DNA of 64,000 bases. Source: Halobacteriovoraceae bacterium (lineage in GTDB: Bacteria > Bdellovibrionota > Bacteriovoracia > Bacteriovoracales > Bacteriovoracaceae). This document shows positions 1 through 7,816 of the stretch, piece by piece; positions within the stretch are counted from its first letter, which is position 1; each line of letters begins with the position of its first letter. The notes under the pieces are model-generated. The model did no database searches. It was not told the origin of the DNA and saw nothing but the letters and a program-made list of their open reading frames with translations. The translations under genes and the position numbers were made by a program. The stretch lies in the NCBI GenBank assembly GCA_002713145.1, contig PAVS01000024.1, positions 1-64,000 on the forward strand, read 5' to 3'.

Positions 1-157
1 CATTCGACTGTTCAAAATTGAACGGGTTCCTTTCTCATCTTTTTTTATCCCCGAGGGGACAAAAACTTTTTCACTTATTATTCAATTGTCAAAGAGCAAG
101 CAAGTCGGTTGAACTCTCGTTCATGTCTTTTTAGATATTTGTTCCGAATTGCAAGTG
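1..157 (-). other. rRNA operon leader with boxA (rrn continues off left edge)
   Basis: Read on the minus strand, positions 98-85 give TGCTCTTTGACAAT, almost the classic boxA antitermination element (TGCTCTTTAACA) found in rRNA leaders, where NusB/NusE bind. Further along are short GC-rich hairpins (around 37-58, TCCCCTCGGGGA, and around 10-25, GTTCAATTTTGAAC). The start of 16S rRNA (AGAGTTTGAT...) is not reached before the window ends, so the rRNA genes themselves lie outside. The combination with the strong promoter just upstream makes an rRNA operon the best reading. Confidence 0.85.
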
Positions 158-163
158 GACGAG

Positions 164-192
164 ATCTTATTTTTTTTTCACTTTTACGTCAA
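164..192 (-). promoter_or_regulatory. rRNA operon promoter
   Basis: On the minus strand a -35 box TTGACG (192-187) and a -10 box TAAGAT (169-164) are separated by exactly 17 bases. The stretch upstream (about 195-235) is almost pure A/T, which fits an UP element contacting the RNA polymerase alpha subunit. Transcription would start near 157, about 60 bases before boxA. No terminator hairpin is visible between the pheT stop (239) and this promoter, so pheT readthrough into the rRNA operon is possible. Confidence 0.8.
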
Positions 193-238
193 CACTTTTT
201 TTAAATTATTTTAAAGTTTTTTACACATTTTTTTTGGG

Positions 239-2665
239 CTAAGCTTTGAGCGGATATCCTGCCTTATCAAGTGCCCCAACCACAGCATCCTCAGATGCCT
301 TAATCGCCTCTGAATCTAGGGTTTTAGCCGGATCTTCGAAAACGGCCCTTACCGTAACAGAATTTTGTTTATCATTCAAAGCAAACACATCAACAATACT
401 GACCGAACTCAATTCTTTTACTTTTAGCTTTTTAAGGGGAACCAAGACATTAGCAGCAGGCTCTTTTTTATCGATCAAAACCGTGCAATCAAATTGCGAG
501 CTTGGAAATTTTGAAATGGGAACGTATTTCGTTTTATCTTTAAGCGGTCTATCTGCAAAATCAGTAAAATCAATGACTGCATAGGAAAAGTTTCCTTTCA
601 CCTTAAAGTTTTTAAGCATAAGAGGATGAACACTTGAGATGACTCCTTGGAATTTCCCCATGATTCTTAAATGTAAATGTTCATGAGGGTGATTTCCTAT
701 CCATTCATTGGAAACAATAGGGTTTTCAAATTTCCCCGTCTCTTTTTCAAGAGAATAATTTATATTTAAACTCGATAAAAGTTTTTCGATATTATTAATT
801 AATTCCAAGAAAACATTTTCACTTTTAGAATACATTCCAACTAGAAGCTGGTGACGTTCAGAGGAAAATGATTTCTCATCACTTAAATAACTGCGACCAA
901 TTTCAAAGAAATTAAACTTGGAAAAGTTTTTAGTGTTAAGAGCAACTGTTTGGAGAGCGTGAGGTATAAGGCTCGGTCGCATACGATCAGCATCTTTTGA
1001 CAATGAATTCACAAGCACTAACTCTTCATTTAGATTTGGCCATGCTGCTTTTTCTAATAGCTTATTTCCAATTAATGGGTAGGTCATAATCTCTAATGAA
1101 TGTCCATGCATAGTCATGAAGCTCTGAATTTTACGAGTCAAAACCTTGGCTGGTTCTAGGCGCGTGGTTTGAATATCAGACTTTGGACTAATGGGCTCAA
1201 TATTATCGTAGCCAATAATTCGCCCCACCTCTTCAATGAGGCAAGCTTCATATTCAATATCTTTGGTAGTTCTAAAACTTGGTAATGTCACCAATAGATC
1301 ATCATCCGCTTTATTAACTTCAAAATCTAGTGATTTAAAAATAGCAATTAATTTATCTTCACTTACTTCATGACCTAAAACCGAAGAAATTCGTTTCGGA
1401 CTGGTTTTAATGACAAGAGGTTTAAACAGAGATAAATCCTCACCGTCATACTCCGCTTTTCCCACCACCTTTGCTTTGGGACAAAGCTCTAGTATTAATT
1501 CAAGTGTTCTCAAAAGAGTCCTATAACATTGATGAGTGTCTAAACTCTTTTCAAATCTTTGTGAGGAATCAGTACGAAGCCCAAGGCGTGTCGATGTTTT
1601 TCTAACTTCTTCCGCTTGCCAATTCGCGACTTCAATAAAAATCTTTTTTGTTTTATCCGTCACTCCAGAATGAAGCCCCCCCATGATCCCTGCAAGAACT
1701 AATGGTTCTTTAGCATCACTAATCACAGTATCTCCAGCAATGAGCTGTCGCTCCATCTCATCAAGAGTAGTGAACTTTGTATTTTCTTTTAAAGTATGAA
1801 TATGGATTTTATTCTCTTTGATAGTCTCTCGATCAAAAATATGCAAAGGTTGTCCCAGCTCAAGCATGACATAGTTTGAAATATCGACAATATTATTTAT
1901 GGCCCGCAAACCACAGGCTTCAAGTCTCGCCACCATCCACGCAGGACTTGGTCCGACTTCAATGCCATCAAGGCTTAAACCAAAATAGCCTAAGCCCGAT
2001 GAATCTTTATCTACGACTGGAGTAATGGGAGATTTATCACTGGTAAAGTGAGCTTCAAGTTTTTTTTCCCAATTTTTATCGAAAGGCTTTTTTAATTCTT
2101 TTTCATAAGCAGCAGCAAACTCACGTGCAATTCCATAATGCCCCCAAAGGTCAGGCCTATGAGTCAGGGACTTATTGTCTACATCCAAGATTGTGTCTGC
2201 TTTAAGATCTAAATATTGGAGCATTGATTGACCTATCGGCGCATCTTCACTAAGTTCCATAAGCCCACTCGAGCCCTCACCTAAACCCAATTCAACTTCA
2301 GAGCAAAGCATTCCATCACTGAGAATCCCTCTTATTTTTTTAGGCTCCAGGGTTAAGCCATTCGGAAGTGTGGTTCCAAGGGGGGCGTAAGGAATTTTAA
2401 GTCCTTCGCGAACATTGGGAGCTCCGCAAACAACCTCTTTTGTTTTCTTACCACCAAAGTCAAAAGTGACGAGATTTAGTTTATCTGCTTCAGGATGTTT
2501 TCGCAGAGATTTAATTTGTGCGACTTGAATAACTTTTAAATGTTCAAAAGTTGTTTTCACTTCTTCAACTTCCGCAGTTGTCATAGTGAAGCTATTGGCC
2601 AGATCATCAGCATCTAAGTTTGGCAATGTTACAAAATCGTTCACCCAATTAAGAGAGATAAGCAT
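239..2665 (-). CDS. pheT: Phenylalanine--tRNA ligase beta subunit
   Basis: The 808-residue product is the usual length for bacterial PheT, which with PheS forms the alpha2beta2 enzyme that charges tRNA-Phe in the cytoplasm. Visible parts are the EMAP/tRNA-binding domain (about residues 40-150, with HPEADKLNL), the B3/B4 editing region (about 220-400), the B5 domain (about 410-480) and the C-terminal ferredoxin-fold anticodon-binding domain (from about 715, YVPISKFPSSQFDCTVLID). It starts 9 bases after the pheS stop, so the two are cotranscribed. It ends 47 bases before the -35 box of the rRNA promoter, an unusual closeness. Confidence 0.97.
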   Translation of the reverse strand: MLISLNWVNDFVTLPNLDADDLANSFTMTTAEVEEVKTTFEHLKVIQVAQIKSLRKHPEADKLNLVTFDFGGKKTKEVVCGAPNVREGLKIPYAPLGTTLPNGLTLEPKKIRGILSDGMLCSEVELGLGEGSSGLMELSEDAPIGQSMLQYLDLKADTILDVDNKSLTHRPDLWGHYGIAREFAAAYEKELKKPFDKNWEKKLEAHFTSDKSPITPVVDKDSSGLGYFGLSLDGIEVGPSPAWMVARLEACGLRAINNIVDISNYVMLELGQPLHIFDRETIKENKIHIHTLKENTKFTTLDEMERQLIAGDTVISDAKEPLVLAGIMGGLHSGVTDKTKKIFIEVANWQAEEVRKTSTRLGLRTDSSQRFEKSLDTHQCYRTLLRTLELILELCPKAKVVGKAEYDGEDLSLFKPLVIKTSPKRISSVLGHEVSEDKLIAIFKSLDFEVNKADDDLLVTLPSFRTTKDIEYEACLIEEVGRIIGYDNIEPISPKSDIQTTRLEPAKVLTRKIQSFMTMHGHSLEIMTYPLIGNKLLEKAAWPNLNEELVLVNSLSKDADRMRPSLIPHALQTVALNTKNFSKFNFFEIGRSYLSDEKSFSSERHQLLVGMYSKSENVFLELINNIEKLLSSLNINYSLEKETGKFENPIVSNEWIGNHPHEHLHLRIMGKFQGVISSVHPLMLKNFKVKGNFSYAVIDFTDFADRPLKDKTKYVPISKFPSSQFDCTVLIDKKEPAANVLVPLKKLKVKELSSVSIVDVFALNDKQNSVTVRAVFEDPAKTLDSEAIKASEDAVVGALDKAGYPLKA

Positions 2666-2674
2666 ATTTATTCC

Positions 2675-3709
2675 TTAATACATTTTAAATTGTTTGTTGA
2701 ATCTAAGATCTCCAGAATGAAGATGACGAATATCTTCAATCATGTATTTCACCATCACTAATCGGTCAAGGCCTAGACCAAAAGCAAAACCATTATATTT
2801 TTCTGGATCGATACCACCTGCTTTGAGAACATTGGGATGAACCATCCCACAAGGAAGTAGCTCAAGCCAGCCACTATGTTTGGATTCGCCTTTCCCTGGC
2901 TTTTTCCATCGTATATCTAATTCAAAACCGGGCTCAACAAAGGGAAAATATCCGGGTCTAAGCCTTACTTCCATATCTTTTTGAAAAATTTCACGTAAAA
3001 GAGTTTTCATAAAATAGATAAGGTTTCCCACAGTAATGTCTTTTCCCACCATCATTCCTTCTAATTGATGAAAACACATCTCATGAGTCGCATCAGTTCT
3101 TTCACAACGAAAAACTTTACCGGGCCCAACGAATTTAAAGGGAGGCTTTCTTGATTCCATCCCTCTTACTTGAATGGTAGAAGTATGAGTTCGAAGCAAA
3201 TGTTTCATATCTTTAAACCAAAAAGTATCTTGCATATCTCTTGCAGGATGAGTTTCGGGAATATTAAGAGCTTCAAAATTGTGGAAGTCATCTTCGATAT
3301 GAGGCCCGTCGAGTACATCAAATCCCATAGAGATAAAAATATCTTCAATTTCTTGTTGAATTTGAGTTACAGGATGAAGCCCAGCCGCTTGCAACCCCTT
3401 ATCCATAATTGAATCGGTCAGGGAGAAGTCTATCGTATTCTCCGCAAGCTTTTTATCAATTTCATCTTTTTCGATTTGTTGAAGCTTGGCCACAACCATC
3501 TTTTCTATATCCGCTTTGATTTGATTGGACTTAGGACCAATTTCTTTTCTCTCTTCTGGAGTAGCATCTTTAAGTGATTTTAAAATCTCAGCTAAAGAGC
3601 CTTTTTTTCCGATAACAGTTGCTTTTAAACTTAGAACATCTGCTGCTTTATCCAGAGACTCTATTTTGGATTTAAAATCATTGAAGATTTCGTCTAACTT
3701 TTGCACCAT
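2675..3709 (-). CDS. pheS: Phenylalanine--tRNA ligase alpha subunit
   Basis: This 344-residue protein is the catalytic subunit of PheRS, a class II aminoacyl-tRNA synthetase. The N-terminal coiled coil (about 1-85) binds tRNA. Motif 2 (FRCERTDATHEMCFHQLEGM, about residues 200-220) and motif 3 (GLGLDRLVMVKY, about 312-323) are intact. The start is supported by AGGAAAAG just upstream. A stand-alone RNA candidate with a strong terminator lies upstream, so pheS needs either its own promoter in 3716-3786 or readthrough of that terminator; I see no strong promoter there. Confidence 0.97.
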   Translation of the reverse strand: MVQKLDEIFNDFKSKIESLDKAADVLSLKATVIGKKGSLAEILKSLKDATPEERKEIGPKSNQIKADIEKMVVAKLQQIEKDEIDKKLAENTIDFSLTDSIMDKGLQAAGLHPVTQIQQEIEDIFISMGFDVLDGPHIEDDFHNFEALNIPETHPARDMQDTFWFKDMKHLLRTHTSTIQVRGMESRKPPFKFVGPGKVFRCERTDATHEMCFHQLEGMMVGKDITVGNLIYFMKTLLREIFQKDMEVRLRPGYFPFVEPGFELDIRWKKPGKGESKHSGWLELLPCGMVHPNVLKAGGIDPEKYNGFAFGLGLDRLVMVKYMIEDIRHLHSGDLRFNKQFKMY

Positions 3710-3785
3710 AACTTTTCCTGTATCTCATTGAAATTGAAAGAGAAACAGTAGCAAAAAGTTTTTAGTTAGTGAAGTTGAATTGAAG

Positions 3786-3815
3786 TATAAAAAAACCTGC
3801 CTTCAAAGGCAGGTT
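3786..3815 (-). terminator. Rho-independent terminator of RNA candidate upstream of pheS
   Basis: On the minus strand an 8-bp perfect stem AACCTGCC/GGCAGGTT with a 6-base loop is followed directly by TTTTTATA. It lies between the candidate RNA (3787-4092) and pheS and would end that RNA. It could also work as an attenuator of pheST. Confidence 0.85.
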
Positions 3816-4092
3816 GTTAAGACGCAAAAATTACGTTGATTGATTAGAAATGTAATTGGTTTATCAAAAATGAGTTAAGGTCCCATAACTCCTCCCCTAA
3901 GGGCAACTAGACTTCAAAATAGGGCTCGCCACCCTAATTTGACCCGATCCATAACTGTATTCTTCCTCTAAATACATAAGACTAGTGTCCTTATACCTTG
4001 TTTCGGCAGATCTCAACCCATGCTTTTTTGCGAAGGGCAGACCTTTGCTCACAGCGCTTTCGCTACTGCTCACCTTTTCGTCAGGTTTTAAT
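3787..4092 (-). ncRNA. Candidate ~300-nt structured RNA of unknown family
   Basis: This 446-base gap between the DUF4416 gene and pheS has no convincing ORF, but on the minus strand it is bounded by a promoter (4099-4127) and a strong terminator (3786-3815). Inside are several hairpins: TAAG(G)AC-ACTA-GTCTTA (3977-3993), AGGG-TGGCGAG-CCCT (near 3921-3935) and CCC-TTA-GGGG (near 3895-3905), plus several GGA motifs in or near loops. I looked for the signatures of RNase P, tmRNA, SRP RNA and common riboswitches and did not find them. A 6S-like RNA, a CsrA-binding decoy RNA or a pheST leader are possible. That it is an RNA gene is inferred from the boundaries. Confidence 0.55.
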
Positions 4093-4098
4093 GTTCTT

Positions 4099-4127
4099 AT
4101 TTTAACGCAGTGTTAAATATGAACCAA
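4099..4127 (-). promoter_or_regulatory. Promoter of the RNA candidate upstream of pheS
   Basis: On the minus strand TTGGTT (4127-4122) and TAAAAT (4104-4099) are 17 bases apart, placing the start near 4092. A second -35-like TTGACT overlaps at 4132-4127 but would be 22 bases from the -10 box. Confidence 0.5.
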
Positions 4128-4155
4128 GTCAAAATTTGAAAGGAATATTTCTAAG

Positions 4156-4653
4156 TCACCGAATTTGATTAAAAAATTCAATTTTTTCTTGATGTTTATA
4201 GTCTGGGTAGGTCCAAGGGAGTGATTGGAAACTTTTATTCTGAAAAAAATAGGTTAATTCTGCAAAAACGCCTTCTCCTAAAAAGATGCGATGGGCGTAG
4301 GGCTTACCAGTTGCCAATAAAACTTGCTCTTTTGCAATATAGCCAACATCTAAATTAATTAAACGCTTATTATCTCTAGAGTATTTATTTTCAATTAATG
4401 TAGCTTGAAGTTTGCGATCTACTAATTCATCTCTTTTTTTCAACTGATCAGAATAGAATATAACTCTTTCTAACGAGTGCCCCATCTCTTGAGAGTAATA
4501 ATCTTTGAGTGGGTTAAATTGAGGATGAAAACTTTTATGGGGTCCGATTAATGTCGCCGCTAGTTCTTGAGACCTCTCCAAGGTGAAGTCTTCAGAGTTA
4601 AACAAACAACTGATAAAATATTTGACTTCAGTTGGGCTAATGAGCTCGCTCAT
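4156..4653 (-). CDS. DUF4416 family protein
   Basis: The 165-residue protein has no signal peptide and fits the DUF4416 family: an N-terminal ISPTEVKYFISCLF strand, an RLINLDVGYIAKEQVLLATG core (about 95-115) and a C-terminal WTYPDYKHQEKIEFF motif. The family's function is not established. The start codon overlaps the stop of the heptose kinase gene by 4 bases (ATGA), so translation is coupled and the protein is made with the heptose kinase, cmk and lytic transglycosylase operon. It is the last gene of that operon. Confidence 0.8.
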   Translation of the reverse strand: MSELISPTEVKYFISCLFNSEDFTLERSQELAATLIGPHKSFHPQFNPLKDYYSQEMGHSLERVIFYSDQLKKRDELVDRKLQATLIENKYSRDNKRLINLDVGYIAKEQVLLATGKPYAHRIFLGEGVFAELTYFFQNKSFQSLPWTYPDYKHQEKIEFFNQIR

Positions 4654-5660
4654 GAATTCGACTTATTTAACTCTTTAAAAAACTGCAGCAGTTCTTTTTG
4701 ATTAGTGAGAGCTGTTCCTTTTTTCCCTACGACAACACCCGAAGCACAATTACCAATCCATGCAGCTTCTTCTAAGGTCGCGCCACTAGCGATACTCGCA
4801 ACGATGGTACTAATGGCGGTGTCACCGGCACCAGAAACATCGAAGACTTCTCTTGCGACAGTAGGGATAAATTTAACTTGATCGTTTTCTTTTGTATCAA
4901 CGATGGCCATACCTTCAGCACCTAAAGTGATAATGAGTTTTTCTAAATTAAGTTTATCTATAAGTATCTCTGCTATTTTCTCAATTTTCTTTTCTTTAAA
5001 ACCAAGCGCTGATACTAAAATTTCAGATTCAACTCGATTTGGTTTTAAAAGGTGAACGTTTTTATAAAATAAAGGATTCGTGTTTCGAGAGGGATCTACC
5101 GCTACAAATTTATTATCTTTTTTCGCTAGCTCTAAAACTTGTGAGAGAAAACGTTCGCAAAAAATTCCTTTGCCATAGTCTTCTAAAATAATAGCGGAGT
5201 GGTCCCCAATAAACTCAGAAATTCTATGCACCACAGAATCCAAAGTACTCTCTTGAAGATTGGTATTGGTTTCATAATCTACTCGACAAATTTGTTGAAC
5301 ATGAGTGACAACTCGCTCTTTAAACGTTGTCATTCTTTCAGAACACCTGACGATTCCCCAGGTTGAAAGACCAAGCTCTTCAAGTAAGTTCTCTAAAAGA
5401 TCTCCATTTTTATCTTCACCAATCACTCCACATAAAGTTGTGTTCACTGACAAACTCTTTAAGTTATCCGACACGTTTGCAGCAAGTCCAAGTTTGTTCC
5501 ACTCTTCAAACACTTCTATAACGGGTACTGGTGCCTCTGGAGAAATACGGTTCACATGACCTTTAGTGTATTTATCGATACCGATATCACCAATAACGAG
5601 AATAGGATCGATCTTTTCAAAAGATTGCAGTATTTCTTCAAAACGTGTCTGAGTGATCAT
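4650..5660 (-). CDS. HldE-type heptose 7-phosphate kinase (PfkB family)
   Basis: The 336-residue cytoplasmic sugar kinase resembles the N-terminal domain of HldE/RfaE, which phosphorylates D-glycero-beta-D-manno-heptose 7-phosphate for LPS inner-core heptose. Seen are the N-terminal VIGDIGIDKYTKGHVNRIS strand, a substrate region APVPVIEV, and the PfkB signature DVSGAGDTAIST (about 275-286) with the catalytic Asp. The nucleotidyltransferase half of HldE is absent, so that step must be encoded elsewhere. It starts 2 bases after the cmk stop. ADP-heptose kinase is the best specificity guess within PfkB. Confidence 0.85.
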   Translation of the reverse strand: MITQTRFEEILQSFEKIDPILVIGDIGIDKYTKGHVNRISPEAPVPVIEVFEEWNKLGLAANVSDNLKSLSVNTTLCGVIGEDKNGDLLENLLEELGLSTWGIVRCSERMTTFKERVVTHVQQICRVDYETNTNLQESTLDSVVHRISEFIGDHSAIILEDYGKGIFCERFLSQVLELAKKDNKFVAVDPSRNTNPLFYKNVHLLKPNRVESEILVSALGFKEKKIEKIAEILIDKLNLEKLIITLGAEGMAIVDTKENDQVKFIPTVAREVFDVSGAGDTAISTIVASIASGATLEEAAWIGNCASGVVVGKKGTALTNQKELLQFFKELNKSNS

Positions 5661-5662
5661 AT

Positions 5663-6355
5663 TTATCCTTTAAAAGACTGAATATTTTTTTGATAATAAT
5701 CTTCTATAATTGAGATGACATTATCAATCGTTAAAGTAGAGGTGTCTATTTCAATAGCGTCATCTGCCTTAAGCAGAGGGGCATGCTTTCGATTTCTATC
5801 CTCTTGATCTCTAAGCTCTATATCCTTTGTAATTGAGTCTATATCGACCTGGCTCATGTCTTGACCAAGTTCTTCTAATTGTTGGTACCTTCTTTGTGCC
5901 CTTACTCTTGGCTTCGCTGTCAGAAAGAACTTGAGCACGGCATCTGGAAAAATAACTGTCCCGATGTCTCTTCCCTCTAATACTGAAGGACGTCTACTGG
6001 CAATATCACGCTGTAGATGTTTTAAATAATTTCTAATCGAAGTGTTTTTAGAGTACTGAGACGCAAGGTGAGAGACATGATGCTCTCTAATGACGTGAGT
6101 TAAATCTTTTCCATTTAATTCGATGAGAACACTCTCACTTGGAGCATACTTAAAATCACTTTCACTCAGATAACGCCTAATTTCTTGATCATCATCTGGT
6201 GCAATCTGTTTGTCATCCAAGGCCCAAGCCAGGGCACGAAACATGGCACCGGTATCCAAATAGGTTAACCCCAATCGTAGAGATAAGGACTTGGCAATGG
6301 TTGACTTCCCACTGCCACTGGGTCCGTCTATAGCTATAACTTTTTGTGTTTTCAT
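5663..6355 (-). CDS. cmk: Cytidylate kinase
   Basis: The 230-residue P-loop kinase phosphorylates CMP/dCMP. The Walker A motif AIDGPSGSGKST is at residues 8-19, followed by DTGAMFRALAW (about 35-45), where Phe replaces the more usual Tyr of DTGAMYRA. GRDIGTVIFPDAVLKFFL (about 128-145) and the lid segment RAQRRYQQL follow. The start overlaps the upstream chorismate-mutase-like gene by 4 bases (ATGA). Confidence 0.95.
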   Translation of the reverse strand: MKTQKVIAIDGPSGSGKSTIAKSLSLRLGLTYLDTGAMFRALAWALDDKQIAPDDDQEIRRYLSESDFKYAPSESVLIELNGKDLTHVIREHHVSHLASQYSKNTSIRNYLKHLQRDIASRRPSVLEGRDIGTVIFPDAVLKFFLTAKPRVRAQRRYQQLEELGQDMSQVDIDSITKDIELRDQEDRNRKHAPLLKADDAIEIDTSTLTIDNVISIIEDYYQKNIQSFKG

Positions 6356-6771
6356 AAACTTATTTTAGAAATTTTTTGTTTTATATTATCTTTTAAACTG
6401 AGACGGTTATATTCTGGCTTATTCAGCTGCATTAGTAAAATAGGATTTATTTTTTCCCATTTTGAGCCTGTTTTCATCCCTAAATGCTCACCTTCACTCC
6501 AGCAGGGATAATCATGCATAACACCAAAAGCCTGCTTCTCTAATAAAGTTGCAAAAAGCAAAACTTCTTCTTGTTCATGATTCATGAGCAAGTCTTGAAA
6601 AAGAATAAACTCTCTTTGGGGATCCCAGCTAGAAGAACCAGTCTCCGCTTTCAATTGAGCAATTTTTTTTAATATATGGCGTCTTTTTTTAAGAGTATCT
6701 AATAGCGAAGTGTTGAGAGCTGCAAGCTCACTCCTTAATTGCTCGAGATTTAATTCTAATTTTTTAGTCAT
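6352..6771 (-). CDS. Chorismate mutase-like (AroQ-fold) protein
   Basis: Residues 7-65 of this 139-residue protein look like an AroQ helical domain: LEQLRSELAALNTSLLDTL, an R-R-x-x-L-K-K-I-A-Q-L-K helix and WDPQREFILFQDLL, giving the Arg, Lys and RE pattern of chorismate mutases. The remaining ~70 residues (with DYPCWSEGEHLG) match nothing I know. No signal peptide is present, so it would be cytoplasmic. It sits between a lytic transglycosylase and cmk, with a 1-base stop/start overlap (TAATG) upstream, not among aromatic amino acid genes. Catalysis is uncertain; the fold assignment is by pattern only. Confidence 0.5.
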   Translation of the reverse strand: MTKKLELNLEQLRSELAALNTSLLDTLKKRRHILKKIAQLKAETGSSSWDPQREFILFQDLLMNHEQEEVLLFATLLEKQAFGVMHDYPCWSEGEHLGMKTGSKWEKINPILLMQLNKPEYNRLSLKDNIKQKISKISL

Positions 6772-7607
6772 TAAATTTTTTGAGAAAGATGCTTATAAGC
6801 TTTTTGAACTTTGGTAAGATAGACATTTTTTGTGCCGACAGGTAATTTATTTCTTAAACGATGTCTCGTCCAACCAGGACCCATGTTATAAGCCACTGTA
6901 GCATAACGATGATTTTTAAAATAATTTAACAGCTGTCTAAGATAAATAATACCAAGCTCTATATTAATGAGTTTAGCGGTATGAGACTCCATCTGATTAG
7001 GCATCACTCGATAGGGAAAAAACTGATTAATATTAAAATGATCTTCTTCCACTGTGAGTTTGTGTCCTTTCTTAATTAAAGAGTGATAAAGATAAGACTT
7101 TGTCTTGGGCATGATTTGCATCAATCCCCTCGCCCCTACTATAGACTGGGCAGTAGGATTAAAATGACTCTCTGTCCACATCACAGATAAAACCCAAAGT
7201 GGATCAACTTGATGTTTTTCAGAAAGTATCAAAACGGCTCTCAAATATTTTTTTGCTTTCTTTGCCAAGGAAGTAGGCAGTTTATTCAAGATAGATCTCT
7301 CCACCACTCCCTTGGGTTTATTGGTGAAAAGACTGGAGTTTTCAAGATAAAACCCAAATTGTGTTTCTGCATAAGAATAACTCATTGATGTTGAAATTAA
7401 TTTCTCAACATTAACCCTTTTGATTTTTTGAGCAGAGGCTTTTTTCTGCGGGACAACTGGAGCGGAGTTAAAAGGAGTATGGGCACTAATATGAATATTA
7501 TAAAGAGACGTTAGGTCAAAAAAATGCGGCTTGGTAATCTTTTGAGACGTAATAATACTATGACTCATAAAAACACAGAGAACCATGGAGAGAATAAGAA
7601 ACTTCAT
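6771..7607 (-). CDS. Lytic transglycosylase (SLT domain)
   Basis: From the ATG at 7607 the protein has 278 residues with a hydrophobic N-terminus (MKFLILSMVLCVFMSHSII) that acts as a signal peptide or anchor. A longer frame begins at 7694 but would place a charged stretch before the signal, so I prefer the later start. The C-terminal half is an SLT domain with the catalytic Glu in TESHFNPTA, then GARGLMQIMPKT and AYNMGPGWTRHRL. Such enzymes cleave peptidoglycan glycan strands in the periplasm. It leads the operon with the chorismate-mutase-like gene, cmk, heptose kinase and DUF4416. Confidence 0.9.
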   Translation of the reverse strand: MKFLILSMVLCVFMSHSIITSQKITKPHFFDLTSLYNIHISAHTPFNSAPVVPQKKASAQKIKRVNVEKLISTSMSYSYAETQFGFYLENSSLFTNKPKGVVERSILNKLPTSLAKKAKKYLRAVLILSEKHQVDPLWVLSVMWTESHFNPTAQSIVGARGLMQIMPKTKSYLYHSLIKKGHKLTVEEDHFNINQFFPYRVMPNQMESHTAKLINIELGIIYLRQLLNYFKNHRYATVAYNMGPGWTRHRLRNKLPVGTKNVYLTKVQKAYKHLSQKI

Positions 7608-7816
7608 ATCGAGGTTTCTAAGATATCTCCTGACCCACAAAATAAATTCTTCACCCACTAACGCAGCGGATAAGATTCTAGTTAGACTAAACATGAAAAT
7701 GGGTTTAACTCATATGGCCATCAAAAGTAAATATATTTATTGTATATTTATGGTAATAAATTTCAGATATTTCATTCGAGAAATCATCTTTCATAGCAAA
7801 ATAAAGGATTATATAT

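Noticed and set aside
3914..3952. Possible 12-codon leader peptide (MDRVKLGWRALF) before pheS with GAGGAAG upstream
   Set aside because: A phenylalanine attenuator should have several Phe codons; this has one, and it lies inside the RNA candidate unit.
3787..4092. T-box riboswitch for pheST, because of AGGGTGGCGAGCCCT
   Set aside because: The T-box core needs AGGGTGGNACCGCG; here the run instead closes a self-hairpin, no specifier loop was found and the TGGN base would not fit tRNA-Phe.
3787..4092. RNase P RNA, tmRNA or SRP RNA
   Set aside because: The conserved GAGGAAAGTCC, tRNA-like GGTTCGAATCC or GGAAGGAAGCAGC elements were not found on either strand.
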